Notes: generated from the letters alone by a model not told the origin. DNA of 64,000 nucleotides from Plantago ovata (GCA_028274465.1 CM051458.1:103122855-103186854), one strand, 5' to 3'; numbered from the stretch's first letter, positions 34,431-46,089 are shown. Made by a program: numbers and translations.

Positions 34431-34876
34431 TACTCCCTCTGTACCGTTACAAATTACTCATTTTGACTTTTTCCGGTCAACAGGTTTCAACTTTGACTCC
34501 TGATTACTTTTAAACTATGATGATAAAATACTTGATAAAACTATATTATGAAACTTTAGGTTCTATATTTTCATAATATAATTTTGTTAAATATTTTATC
34601 ATTATAGTTTAAGAGTAATTGGGAGTACCAATGAGGTCTAGCTCAATTGGTTAGACTGAGGTGTCATGACACTAGAGGTCATAAGTTCAATTCTCGTCAA
34701 GTGCGGGATTATTTATAATTTATTACTAGCTTTGTAATGCTACTTGTTAAATTGTAATAGTTCGATTATTAAAAAAAGGATCAAAATATTAAAAAAAGAG
34801 TAATTGGGAGTCAAAGTCAAAAAATGTTAACCGAGAAAAGCCAAACTGAATAAATTTTAATGGGACAGAGGAAGTA
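34431..34876. mobile_element. Stowaway-type MITE interrupted by a SINE
   Basis: The body 34433-34874 starts CTCCCTCTGTACCG and ends GGGACAGAGGAAG, with TA on both sides (34431-34432 and 34875-34876). Inner arms (ACTATGATGATAAAATA / TATTTTATCATTATAGT) are mirrored. A SINE has inserted into the right arm, at 34611-34811, duplicating 16 bp of the MITE. Without the SINE the MITE would be about 257 bp. Confidence 0.85.
34611..34811 (+). mobile_element. Full-length tRNA-derived SINE with 16-bp target duplication
   Basis: The direct repeat AAGAGTAATTGGGAGT lies at 34611-34626 and 34796-34811. The body has a pol III A-box (TAGCTCAATTGGTTAGA, from 34640), a B-box-like (A)AGTTCAATTC, the TTATTACTAGCTTTGTAATG stretch, and an end TTCGATTATTAAAAAAAGG plus an A-rich tail. 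A 5'-truncated relative is at 18005-18143. It encodes no protein and depends on LINE machinery. Confidence 0.88.
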
Positions 34877-34983
34877 CAAATTTAGTAAATTTTGCACAAA
34901 CATAAAAAATACAGAGTGTGTTTGACATCCATGGCCGACAGGAAGAGCAGCGGGCTCAGCTTATCGATTATTACATGTGTTCA

Positions 34984-35795
34984 TAAGACCATCTCCAGCA
35001 GGGGCTGGAGATGGTCTGACCATCTGATGGCCAGACTGGCCATCAGCTCCAGCAGGAGCTGATTGGCCAGTCTGGCCATATTTGCCCAGACTGGTCTGGG
35101 CTTGCCCAGACCAGTCTGGGCGCCTTTTTCTTTTTTTTTTTTCTTTTTTTTTCTTTTCTTTCTTCTTTGTATCTCATTTCCTTTTTTCTTTTGACTTTCC
35201 TTTTCTTTTTTTTTTTCTTTCCTTCTTCTTTCCTTTAATTTCATTCTTCATTATTCTTATGTTTATTTATTTTTTATTTTTTTTGGAGTTTACTTTGCTT
35301 TAATTTAAACAAGTAAATAGTAGCAACTTTACTAATAATTATAATAAAATAAAACTTGAAAAAGAAAGAAATACACAATACAACTTATAAAAAAAATACA
35401 AACACAATTTAGCTATTTTCATGTAGTAGGCTATTTAATTTATGTCTCCGTAGAATTTAAAATATCGTTATTTTATTTTTCAAGTAGTGTAACATTATTT
35501 ATTAAGTATTGTATTTTTTTCCAATTATTATTGTAATTTTTATTATTATTTTCTAATTATTAAAAATGAAATGGGTAAAATAATGATGAGTTTATAAAAG
35601 AAATGAGAAAATGTATAAAGTGGTTTAAAAAGAAAGGAGAAAAGAAAAAGAAAATTGGGTTTGGTAGTTTTATTGTTGGAGATGAAGAGAGTTTGAGTGG
35701 GTTTGAGAGAATAAAAAAGATTAAAATGTTAGTGGAATGCTGACGTGGCAGGAGAGAGGGGGTTTGAGAGGGTATGAGTGTTGGAGATGGTCTAA
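34984..35795. mobile_element. PIF/Harbinger-like MITE
   Basis: The body 34987-35792 begins GACCATCTCCAGCA and ends TGTTGGAGATGGTC. TAA is duplicated on both sides (34984-34986 and 35793-35795). A 3-bp TAA/TTA duplication fits PIF/Harbinger. The first 140 bp contain nested palindromes (CCAGACTGGCCA, GCCCAGACTGGTCTGGGC, CAGCTCCAGCAGGAGCTG). A C/T-only tract at about 35126-35225 follows, then AT-rich sequence. There is no transposase. Confidence 0.8.
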
Positions 35796-36300
35796 CACCT
35801 GATGTATGAACGAGAGCACACTTTATTTTCATATCAATATATTATATTTGCCAAATTCCTATCTACCTACCCAACTAATAAGTACCTTCACCCTTATGTT
35901 CCCGACTATGTTGAAAACTCATTATTTTCAGCTTAGTTAAGTTCAATTCTATTCAAATTCATTTAGTTTAATTTAGATTTGTCTAGTTGTTTTTTATACA
36001 TAAATAAATTCAGTTTATTTTAGCTTCATTCAATTCTGTTCGGTTCAATTCAATTATGTTTAGTTTTGTTTAGACTAAAAAAACAGTTTGCAATTGGTCA
36101 GCAAGTGAAATATATAAGTTCTTGTTCGTGGAATTCGGAACGCACCTCAACAAATCTTACATGCCAAGTTAACTTGATATGTGAGATATTAGAAATTGGA
36201 TTCTAATAACCAAGATTTTTTTATTTTTTTCATACAAGGGCAAACTTTAGTAGTACTACTAACTTTACAAAACAAAATTGTACTGTAATATTTTCTTGCT
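35796..36300. other. Intergenic, nothing recognised
   Basis: AT-rich sequence with TTCAATTC/GTTCAATT repeats near 35940-36060 and no recognisable gene. Confidence 0.35.
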
Positions 36301-36302
36301 TT

Positions 36303-36564
36303 TACTTCCTTCAATTCATTAATAAATTACTAAATTTCTATTTGAGCGTTCTTCTACAAACTTCCTAACTCAAATATGAAAAAAAATTCAACTCACTTAC
36401 CATTTTTTTATTAGTTTTCTCTCTTTCTTTATAACCAATTTATCGATCTCTCTCATACTTTATCACCCATTTAAAATTAATACACATATAAATCAATTCT
36501 TTAATATTATTCCTTAAATTTGATATTTTTTACTGCTAAAGTAACAAATGAAATGGAGAAAGTA
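36303..36564. mobile_element. Degenerate Stowaway-like MITE
   Basis: The left end CTTCCTTCAATTCATT and the inverse of the right end (from AAATGGAGAAAG) are similar, with TA next to both. Internal mirroring is weak. Confidence 0.4.
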
Positions 36565-37257
36565 TTCGAGTACAACTCACATGCAAAATTTGTCAAATTG
36601 AGAGAGAGGGGTCACTGTACTTGTATTTATTTTCCACCCAATCACCCCTGTATTTCCTGCAACTTTGCAATTGAATCTCTGTAAATGATTGAAGGTTTTC
36701 AAACTTGAATTATACCATTCCTAAACTAAATTGAAGCTCTAAATATGACTCTTGTTGTAAATATGAATTTAAGCATTAAACTCCACACACATGGTGAAAT
36801 ACGATCAATTTGACCAAAAAACAAGAAATTGATATTTGTTTTATACATATGGTGAAGCTTCATCGGAATTCTCTTATGACTCGGGCATTTTTGGTCCGAT
36901 TCTTCCTATTCACAATCCTATGTATTTCTTCTTCACTGGATTCTCTCACGATTAGAGATGGTAAAACTTCTTAGTCACCATTAATGGCGGCGGCATAAGC
37001 TTTGTACGCTCTAAAAGAGATGTCAAGCACAACTAGCTTGAAGAGGATTGTGGACCAGAGAGATCTCGACGCCAAGATCTAAGTCCGGCCAAAACTCTGG
37101 TTGTTCGGATCGGTGTAGCCATGTAGGAATGATTCCGGTGGCTGGTGGGAGGAGGGTGGTAAAGGTTGAAATATATTTTATTAATAAAATTGTTTTGTTA
37201 ATTAAAAAATAAATATATGACTTATTGAGAGAATTTAAATATATTATTTTACTAATA
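36565..37257. other. Intergenic, nothing recognised
   Basis: AT-rich sequence without a recognised gene. The patch at 37020-37160 is more GC-rich but has no identifiable domain. Confidence 0.35.
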
Positions 37258-37477
37258 TACTTCTTCGTCCACAATAAAGCTTCCCATTCGATTATGTTGA
37301 CTTTTTTCAGGAAAAAAATATTTGAACTTATATTATGAAAATATAAAATTTCCACTTTCATAATATAAGTTCAAAATATTTTTTCCGGTGCGATTTTGGA
37401 TTAATTCGAAGTCAAACAGAGCCTCGAAAAAGTCAACAAAACCAAATTGGGAAGCTCGGTTGTGGACGGAGGAAGTA
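37258..37477. mobile_element. Stowaway-type MITE
   Basis: The body 37260-37475 begins CTTCTTCGTCCACAATAAAG and ends TTGTGGACGGAGGAAG. TA flanks both sides (37258-37259 and 37476-37477). The ATTATGAAAATATAAA / TTTCATAATATAAG arms are mirrored in the middle. Confidence 0.8.
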
Positions 37478-37532
37478 CAACCTATGCAACCCTATTATGC
37501 AACCACTGCAAGGTCGGTCATGTTGCATTGAT

Positions 37533-37700
37533 AAATATCAATAAATAATCAATGGTTTAGATTGGATTTTAGATCTAACTGTTGACATGGTGTACGTACT
37601 AATGCAAACAGTACTAAATATCAATAAATAATCAATGGTTTAGATTGGATTTTAGATCTAACGGTTGACATGGTGTACGTACTAATGCAAACAGTACTAA
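37533..37700 (+). repeat. Two-copy 83-bp tandem duplication
   Basis: A unit starting AAATATCAATAAATAATCAA at 37533 recurs at 37616 with one visible mismatch (AACTGTTGAC / AACGGTTGAC). A third copy is only begun after 37697. Confidence 0.8.
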
Positions 37701-37910
37701 ATATAGACATGCCCTAAGATACAATAATAACATATCACAAAACAATAAACACAAATACCAAAGTAATTGAAATGTCAGACTCAATACCAAAGTAATTAAA
37801 ATGTCAGACTCATACACACTGCATAAGACAAGAACGTGCCAAAAGCAAAGTAGTTCTAATGTTAAAAGTAAATCAGCATTTCAAATACAAGTAAATTTCG
37901 AATATGAAAG

Positions 37911-40547
37911 TCAAAGTTGAGCAACTTCATAGTTTTCCAGCAGCACCTTCTTGTTGGACAGTCCCTGTTCAAAACAGCCAAACAAAACTCTTGAATCATA
38001 AACACAACAACATATATCATGAAATTATCTAAAGTCACCAAGACAAGCGAGCAATAAATGAATGAAAAAGAACAACCAAGCGCTAGCTGCAGCTTAATGT
38101 AATAAATCAGATGCATATATACACATATTACTAGTAATATTAATTTCATATGTATTAGGACCGGACTACGACATACAGCCCTACCAAAGTTTTACCCACC
38201 GCGATTCTTGACAAAACTTCTAACCGCTGCGAGCGGGTGGACGAAGAGCAAAACGGGCAGATTTTTTTTTAATTAAAACCCATAGTTATAAGAAATGCCA
38301 ATTCAAACCAGATTAAATTATGAAAATTTAACTGTACCACAACCCTCGAGTTCCAAACATCTATTAAAATAAAGTATTAACATACCTGACATTTTTCACG
38401 GTATCTGCGTGAAGTTTGACTATACACGTCATCATATGCCAACCAATCAACTCTGACACTTAACGTGAGCGAGCCCATACGAACGGTTCTAACTTCATAT
38501 TCATTACCAGCTGCATGGTGGATTTCCAAGTCTTGACTAAAATTATCATGTTCTATGTGAACCGTGAGACTCTCACCATTCTCAACGCAGATAGTTCCGC
38601 GTGAGAGCTTAAACTTCTTGTCCTCAAGTACAGCGTCCTCCTTCCCATGTCTGGAATCCAGTAGCACAACCTCCTCCTCCTTGCCCCACGACTTGTCGAT
38701 AATTGCAGTAAAATAGTAGCCTCCCGTATCCAGATTGCCAGCAAGAAGCTCCACGGAGATGGAAGCCACAATAGTGTAAATGACAATGCCATGTATCAGA
38801 TGCAGCTGGTAGGGCTTGCCAGGGGTCTGCCAATCGACAGAGAAAGTCTCACAGCAGTCAGAATAATCATCCAGGCACAGCCGATCACTCTGATAGTCAA
38901 CACCCACATCCTGACTTAGGGTCAGATATTTGTCGTAAGATTTAGTAGTGCCCTTCAATATCAGTCTGGCTTTTATGAGGCACAGAAGCCCTCCCGGGGG
39001 GTAAAAAAAAGGAGGACAAAAAGGACCTGTGAGTAGTAAATATGGATCCTGCATGCATGAATTAAGAAGTGCCATTGATTAATATAAGTAGATCATGTGC
39101 TTCCTTTATTCATAGTATAAGAATAGACTTGAATAGACAACGAAGCATAGCTCAGTTGATAAGCTGCTTCAACTCCAACCAATAGGTCGGGGTTCGAGTC
39201 ACCATTTATCCGATTCAAAAAAAAAGAATAGACTTGAATATTGCAAATATATCCATCCAAATGTAATTAGTTTTGTCAAATGGAAATCCATGTAGGTATA
39301 ATTTGTTGTCCTGGAAATCTGTATGTGGCAATGACTAACATGGAATAGTTACTAAGTTACAGTATGCACATAAAATTTGCCAATAGCCAAACAAATTGAG
39401 TAGATAAACAGGAAAGCAAGCACGCAATGCATCTCTAAATCAATCTTTGACAGCGCTTGGAACTGAGAAAGTGCTAGCTAGTTAAAATAAATCTGTAGTG
39501 TAATAATATATAATTAAATAAGTAACAATCAAGTAAAGTGGAACCAAAGAATTAAGAGGTAAGCTAGACACATACCCTGAAAACAGGAGAGCATTAAAGA
39601 TTACAGAAAACAACATTAAAAGAGATGATGGGACGGACGGACCGTTTCGGTGATGGTTTGGGGGTGATCTCTGTCCCTGAAGAACAACGTCTGGGGTATA
39701 TTATCTTCGGCATAGAGCGTCATCTCACCATACACATCGAGTGGATATAAACTGGAGGTAAGCTTCAACTTGTATATCTGAATAACGTTAGCCAGCCCAC
39801 CATCACCATATCCCCCTGCAGGAAGGCAAGGAGATTTCATTATTAATTAATTGAGCAATTCAAAAGATAAACACAGTAACACACCAAAGTATACTAGCTA
39901 GTAATGAAATACAACAACAAAATCAATTAAAAAAAAAAACTGCTAACTATTTTTAATTAATAATTATTTTTTAATCAACAACAACAGACAGTAAACTCAC
40001 CGAAATCTCTGAGTCTCCAGATATCAGGGTTATATCCAAACTTCAAATCGACACAACCCCTCGGCAAACTCTCCCTCGGCCATGACTCCTCCTCGACCGG
40101 CGGCAATGACAACACGACCGGCACTGACTCATCCACCACCATGTGCCAGTGCATTGTCATACCGTGTTTTATCAAACTCTTCAAAACAACATCGTTTTTC
40201 CTTGCTTCTTCATCGGCTTCTCTGCCAGCCTCTTCGTTTAGCTTTAAAAAATTTCTTAGATCCTCTTCATGTCGACTCAACCAATAACCTGGAGGAGGCA
40301 TCTTCTTCGGCTTCTTATTCAACTCCATCATTCTTTTCTCAAAACCAATGGTTTTAGTATCTATATGCAACGGTTCCCAATCATCATCCTGCGGATCCTC
40401 CTCCGGAACCCCTTCAGTATCCCAAATCGGCGGATCCTCCGGAGCCTTCTGACGCTTCTCGGCCTTCAGCAGAATATCCTCTTCTTCCTCCAGCGCCACC
40501 GGACGCTTCCCATTCATCTCCGCCGCCTCCGGAGTATCTTCATCCAT
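37911..40547 (-). CDS. DUF6598-type protein with charged N-terminal region
   Basis: Four coding exons (minus): 40547-40001, 39815-39643, 39048-38386, 37964-37911, giving 478 residues. The N-terminal 120 residues are highly charged with a helical, Lys/Glu-rich part (KKPKKMPPPGYWLSRHEEDL ... EEAGREADEEARKND). From about residue 185 to the end it resembles DUF6598: LKLTSSLYPLDVYGEMTLYAEDN, TDPYLLLTGP, a LDDYSDCCETFSVDWQ strand region, ASISVELLAG and ending MGSLTLSVRVDWLAYD. DUF6598 proteins are mostly known from grasses; some relatives are, as I recall, associated with ribosome-inactivating domains. No biochemical function is established. A C/T-rich stretch at the start of exon 3 (FCPPFFYPPGG) is odd for the family and may reflect local sequence error. 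No signal peptide was seen. Confidence 0.7.
39119..39240 (+). mobile_element. Very short tRNA-like SINE in an intron of the DUF6598 gene
   Basis: A 17-bp direct repeat, AAGAATAGACTTGAATA, at 39119-39135 and 39224-39240 flanks an 88-bp body. The body has an A-box-like TAGCTCAGTTGATAAGC and B-box GGGGTTCGAGTCAC, followed by ATCCGATTC and an A-run. It is barely longer than a tRNA and lies in the second coding intron, antisense to the gene. Confidence 0.8.
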
Positions 40548-40679
40548 CGAGCGATCGTTGGTAACATCTATGTCGATCGGAAATCTCCTAACGATACGCC
40601 TTCACTCAACAAAACCTAGATCTCAGTCAACCGCCTCTGGTTTTGGTTCCGTGTATATTTATTTATCTCTTTATTTTTT

Positions 40680-41262
40680 CCTACAGAATGACTGGGCTGG
40701 GCCCTTGGGAGCCTTAAGACACTCTACAGTCCATCTATCATTTCGATTGGACCCCCAACCTCGTGTGCGAAGTGTTCTACGTAGTGACAGATTTTTTTGA
40801 AAGAATATATATTTTGATATTTTTATTTTTATTTCATTAAAATAAATGGGTAGTATAAGCGTTATTGTTGAAAAAAAAAAAACATCTGAGTGTATAATTA
40901 ACGATCTAGACGGTTTTTTTTTTAAATAAAAATAGATGGGAAATTTTATTTTGCATTTCATGTTTCAAAAAATTATATATATATTGCCTAAGAAGCATCG
41001 ATACTCCAAAATGACCAAGTATCCATTCCGATACATATTCGATACCTGATTCGGTTCGATTCGTCTCCGATACGTATCCCTCCCCTTTAGCCATGTTGTT
41101 GAACATTTGACATGGTTTATGATGGATAAGTAAAGAGTAATATTTAGTTATCTACTTTTTTATTTGTTTTTTAGTATTCATAATTAGAATAACTTGCTAG
41201 AAATTTTAAAAATTGAAATAATTTACATACTAAATATATTAAAAAGTATTAACAAATTAAAC
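40680..41262. other. Upstream of the DUF6598 gene; repeat-like sequence
   Basis: No gene was recognised. CGATACGTATCC/GATACATATTCGATAC motifs recur at 40998-41080 and at 41265-41282 (CGTATCGGTCACGTATCG), suggesting an uncharacterised repeat broken by the gypsy fragment. Confidence 0.35.
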
Positions 41263-41269
41263 GTATCGG

Positions 41270-43373
41270 TCACGTATCGTCGACCAAATAAGCACTTGGA
41301 CGTTTGATAACAAATGATTTAGATCGTAAAATATCAAACACAGTGCGTAGGTGCTGGAGGTGTTCACTCCAAGTAACGCTATATACTAATGTGTCATCGA
41401 AGAAAACTAGCACAAATTTTCTTAAATAAGGACGGAAGATGTGGTTCATGATAGCTTGAAAAGTAGACGGAGCATTGCAAAGTCCGAAGGGCAGTACCAG
41501 GTATTCATAATGACCACTATGAATTTGAAAGGCCGTTTTGTGGATATCCTGGTCGTGCACTCGAATCTGATGATATCCAGCGCGTAAGTCCAACTTGCTA
41601 AAGTATTGAGCTCCATGAAGTTCGTCGAGCATGTCTTCGACGGTAGGTATTGGAAACCTATACTTCACAGTAGCTTCATTGAGTGCACGGTAGTCAGTGC
41701 AGAACCTCCACGTTTCATCCTTATTCTTGACGAGGAGAACCGGTGATGAAAACGGGCTGGTGCTTTGGCGAATTAGTCCTGACTCCAGCATTTCGTCTAC
41801 CTGGCGCTCGATCTCGTTCTTCTGGAAGTGTGCGTACTGGAAGGGGGTACGTTTATCGGAATTTCTTCATTGACTAGACGAATACGATGGTCGAATTCCC
41901 TGTTAGGCGGTAGCGTCTTAGGTTCCTCGGTGACTGTCTTGTATTCGGCCAATGTTCTTCCAGATCCTTGGGCAGTTCTTCCTCATCACTTGCTCGTGGA
42001 ACCATATGGGGTCCCGATGTTGTGAGTAGATAGAATTGACTTCCCTCACTTGCTTCTTTGTGTAGTACATTGACCTGATCCTATGTTTTTAAGCCGAATG
42101 TTCTTCTTTCCTCTACTTATGTGGATGGAGAGATCCCTTCCATCGAAGGTGGCAGGGCTGACTTCCTCAAGCCATGGCATGCCAAAAATGACTTCTACAG
42201 GGGCCAGTGGCAAGCTGTAAAGTGTGGTGGCAAAAGTAGTACCTTGGACGGTGATGCGTATGTTATCATAACGCTAAGTGCATGCCAAGGGTTCTCCACT
42301 TCCTGTTTTGACAGTGAATTTGTCTTGGAGTTGCGACGGCTGCAGCTGTAGTCGTGCAACAACTTCAGCGGTAACGAAGTTCAACGTTGCGCCCGTATCA
42401 ACTAAGATGGTTACGGGTGTGGTTGCTATCGTCCCTATAAATTTCAGGGCTCGATTTCCTTCTTTTTCACTCAAGTTGTGATTTAAGCGGTTGCAACCGG
42501 AGTTTCAGTTGGTTCTGGATCCTCGAAGGTTTCCTCCTCGTGAATCGTGGTTAAACCTTCAGGAGCTGCAATCTCGAGTGTCATCACCTTTGGGCTTGCG
42601 CACACATGGTTGAAGGTGTACTTCTCATTGCAGGTGAACCACAATCCGAGTGAGCGTCGGCGCTTGACTTCCTCATCTGATAGGCGCTCTTTAATCGGTT
42701 CTGGTGTTTTAGATGCTGGGGCAGTCGTGTTGGTCGGCGTTGTAGTGTTAGTCGTCCTAGTAGACGTTCCCTTGGGCGTATAACTGTTCTTTACTCACCT
42801 ATGTTGCTCGTCTTTCCGTGCAGCTAGCTGAATTGCTTCTTCTAGACTCCTAGGATCGAACATCCTGATTTCCGAAGCTAGTTCGGGTTTTAGTCCTGTC
42901 ATAAAGTTGCCAAGTAGCGCTGCCGGTGGCCAATTGGGTACCCTACTCGAGTATTTTTCCCAATCCTTAAGGTAATCACGGAAACTGCCGGTTTGCTTGA
43001 GCTTGCTTAAGGCTTCGTTTGCATCTTCAAGTTTTGATGTTGCGAAACGATCCATGATCCCTTTTTCAAACCGGGTCCAGGATTGTTTAGCACCTTAATG
43101 GATCTGGGTGAACCATCTCCATCAAGCTCTAGCTTTTCCTTCAAGGTAATATGATGCAATTTCGACCCAAATCTTTCGAGGGGTTCTGTTGAATTCGAAA
43201 TATTGATTTGCGTGGTCTAGCCAACCAGTGGGATCTTCGCCTTTGAACTTAGGGAATTCAAAGTTTTTGCTAGCCTTTCTACGGTGCTGTTGGCGCCGAT
43301 CCTCAGGTTCAGGGGATGACTCTCTTCTGCTGGAATCGTCGTTGTTAACGTCCGAAAACAAAACGAAACACAT
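41270..43373 (-). mobile_element. Degraded Ty3/gypsy retrotransposon (gag, protease, RT)
   Basis: Three pieces lie in order on the minus strand. A gag-like region (about 43330-42795) includes FPKFKGEDPTGWLDHANQYF and a later FRDYLKDWEKYSSRVP block. A retropepsin (42474-42274) carries the VDTGAT active-site motif. A reverse transcriptase (41791-41270) carries the [33 protein letters not shown] and FFDD motifs, the last being the polymerase active site. The order and RT signature are those of plant Ty3/gypsy elements. The pieces are in different frames, with stops between them; no RNase H, integrase or LTRs were recognised. The copy is dead and truncated at both ends. Confidence 0.85.
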
Positions 43374-43389
43374 ACATAATCACCACAAA

Positions 43390-43849
43390 GTAGCATTTCC
43401 CACAAAAACCCAAGGACTCAAATTAGAGACAAAGTAAGGCAAAAAAGTTGGGATTCGAAACTCTCTAAATACATGAACTCTTTCCTCATATACAATTTCC
43501 AAAACTTTTTTTTTTTTTCAACAATCCGAAACCAAGATTCTAATACATGTTTCTTCTTAATTACATTTCTGTGTGTCAGTGCGACCGTGCAAATACATAA
43601 TTGTGAAAATTGTGAAGCATAAGTCTTATAGTTTAGTGCAAACAAAGAAGAGTGGACCAAAAATGGATTATAATAATAAGCCATCAACCTCCTCTAGAAA
43701 AGCATTGTTTACCACTAGCCTTGTTCTTCTTGCCGCAAAGTTTGATTTCAGTGTCTGCAAAGTTTCTAACAGTCTAATATTCAATGAAAAAGTACGTTAC
43801 GTCACTATCAGTAGAATAACAAGAAATCAATAAAATACACAGAGCTCGA
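43390..43849. other. Spacer, no gene recognised
   Basis: AT-rich sequence between the gypsy remnant and the duplicated gene flank. No domain was recognised. Confidence 0.35.
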
Positions 43850-43978
43850 ATTAGTACCCGATGGAAGAGAGGTGTGTTGTGGAAGCCTGGAAGGAATGGA
43901 GAAGGGAAGAGAATGTGAAGTTGATTAGTTCATCGACATTATCACTTTGGTAGTTTTGCTCTTTGTTTCAGAGATGCT
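43850..43978. repeat. Duplicated copy of the 5' flank of the RIP-like gene
   Basis: This segment matches 46951-47067 with small indels. Shared stretches include ATTAGTACC(C/T)GATGGAAGAG, GTTGATTAGTTCATC and TTTGCTCTTTGTTTCAGAG. In the second copy it lies directly upstream of the RIP-domain gene. Here no coding sequence follows on the minus strand. Confidence 0.8.
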
Positions 43979-44370
43979 AGAATAATTTCTCCCTTGCAGA
44001 GAAGAGATGTGTTCCATCCATTATTGCGAAGTACATACCAAGAGAATATACATACAAATTGTATCTTTCCCCCTTTATTTTAAACTAGATTGTGTTGTTC
44101 AATCTTTTCTTTCATCTTGTCACCTTATTTTTATGGTTCATGTTAATGTTCTCAACCATTCAGTTACGCACTACGCAGAAGTGGTTTTGGTCTGAGCCCA
44201 CACAGAATTTACTAATTGATGAAAACATAAACAAGAACAGCAACCATTCTTGTGAGTTTTGACAAAGCATTGGATAACAATCCAAAAAGAACGTAAATAC
44301 ATACTCCAAGCTTTAATGAACACTACAAATTTCCTGGAGTAGTAAGGCTGGTATTTACTTTGTTAATTTA

Positions 44371-44559
44371 CTACAACTTCCCAAATTTCTTCCTCAGTTT
44401 CTCCCTTACAAAGTCACTTCGAGCTTTAATCCGAGCTTGTTGAGGAGCGGCATTCACATGCGAAAGATGCAAACCATACCCAAACAATGCACCACCAGCA
44501 ATGAAGCATGAAATGCTTGCTGCCAACTTCTTAGGAGTTGAGGGGTAGCACAAAACCAT
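44371..44559 (-). CDS. Conserved-looking 62-residue single-pass membrane protein
   Basis: A compact 62-residue frame. It has a short N-terminus with a basic KK, a hydrophobic segment at about residues 12-30 (LAASISCFIAGGALFGYGLHL), a short linker, and an Arg/Lys-rich C-terminus (QQARIKARSDFVREKLRKKFGKL). This looks like a real small plant membrane protein, possibly mitochondrial or ER, rather than a chance frame: the composition is balanced and the topology clear. The family could not be named from memory. The sequence upstream (44560 onward) is AT-rich and could contain a 5'UTR intron. Confidence 0.6.
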   Translation of the reverse strand: MVLCYPSTPKKLAASISCFIAGGALFGYGLHLSHVNAAPQQARIKARSDFVREKLRKKFGKL

Positions 44560-46089
44560 CTTAAATCAACTGTCCTTGATAATTTTCAAACTTCATGAAA
44601 ACATTGAGAAGTTGCAAATAAAGCGAACAGAACAGAATCCAACTACCGACGCCTAAAAATGGGAGAATCCTTACTACTGTTGGAAAGTAATAATTAGATG
44701 ATAAAAAGAGGGCAGGAAATTCTTTCCACCGGCTTTGATCGGCCCAGGGTTAAAGCTAAATGGCCTGTGAAGGACACTATGGAACAATTCAGTCAAGTTC
44801 AAATTGCAGCAGATCGCATCTTTCCCGTTGTGACCTAAGGGGTGAAAACAAGACCATAGACAGGGATGAATCTAAAACTTAAATGCAGAACAATTGAAGT
44901 AGCTTAGGATGAAAAATTAAAATAAAAAGGTAATTCTAATGATAATGTCATGGGACATGCATACATTCTAAATCTTAGCAGATGAATTTCAAGACTGCAG
45001 TTGGTAGCAATAATGAAAATGGTGAATTCGCAACTTATGGGATTCACAAGAAAGTTATATCTGTTATCATCTAATGGAACACCGTATATAACAAAAAATC
45101 CACAGTTAACAAAGTGCCCATAGAGAGATGATACGTCCAGAACTTACTTACATTAAGTAAAAAAAAAATACTTTGCGTACAGTACACCAATAAGGTTCTA
45201 GCATATTATAAGAGATGATAGTTGTATAGGTACAGTGATTCAAGGACAAGCAAGTGACAAGAATGAAATGCAATTAAGCATCAAGCAATTGGAACGAAAA
45301 ATACATGCCAAACATGATATATGAATTCACATCCTCTTTTGAACACAAAACTCTGGGCAATGAGAAAAGGGACCTTTAACAGTACAACAAAACCAATTTC
45401 CCCTTGAATATATATATATCCGGTTTACGTTCCATATAAACAAATCAGTAGGTAAGCTATTTTCACTTTTTTTTCCTACTCACATCATCACTAACTCGAG
45501 TTTGATTCAGCAACTGAACTATGTTCTGCATATTGTCCAGTGGAGGGGAAAGAAAGAAGATTGATGAAAAGAACAACAGAACGAAACACTCAATCTGACA
45601 GAAATAAAGAGACAAACAATATTTCATCATGATTATACGGTTGGATAGGGAATCTGATATTGGCAAACATAAGGCCCTACCACGGCTTTTACTCACAGAG
45701 TTCAGTAGATACTCACAGGCACAACACTAGAAGCTAATTAAATACAGGACAAAAAAGGAAGAAACAACGATGAAAAGAGATACAAATTTGTGCTAATAAA
45801 TCGAATTAATGTCTGGTCTGAGCTTTTGTACTAACAGCACTTGTTGGGAGTTCTATTACAGCAGAAAAATTGCAAGACATATCGATGGAATCTTACTACA
45901 ATTAATGGACAAGTAACCATAACTCACTGCAAAATCCTAATCTGCGTTAGTTCGAAAAGCTAACAATTATCCATCACAGCTAACAGTGAAACTCAAAATA
46001 AAGAATGACAGGAACATAATTCAGAGTAGGTCCGCCTCAGCATATCTGCGAATAACCTGGATGCTACTTTTGGACTTAATCTCATCAAG
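44560..46089. other. 1.5-kb non-coding region
   Basis: AT-rich; probably the leader/promoter of the small membrane-protein gene plus the 3' flank of the RIP-like gene. No coding domains were recognised. Confidence 0.4.

Noticed and set aside
35082-35303. Phe/Ser-rich 73-codon frame
   Set aside because: Translation of the pyrimidine tract in the Harbinger-like MITE.
39136-39223. Functional tRNA gene
   Set aside because: A- and B-boxes are present, but the body is flanked by a 17-bp target duplication and an A-run, and no clean cloverleaf was apparent; a SINE fits better.
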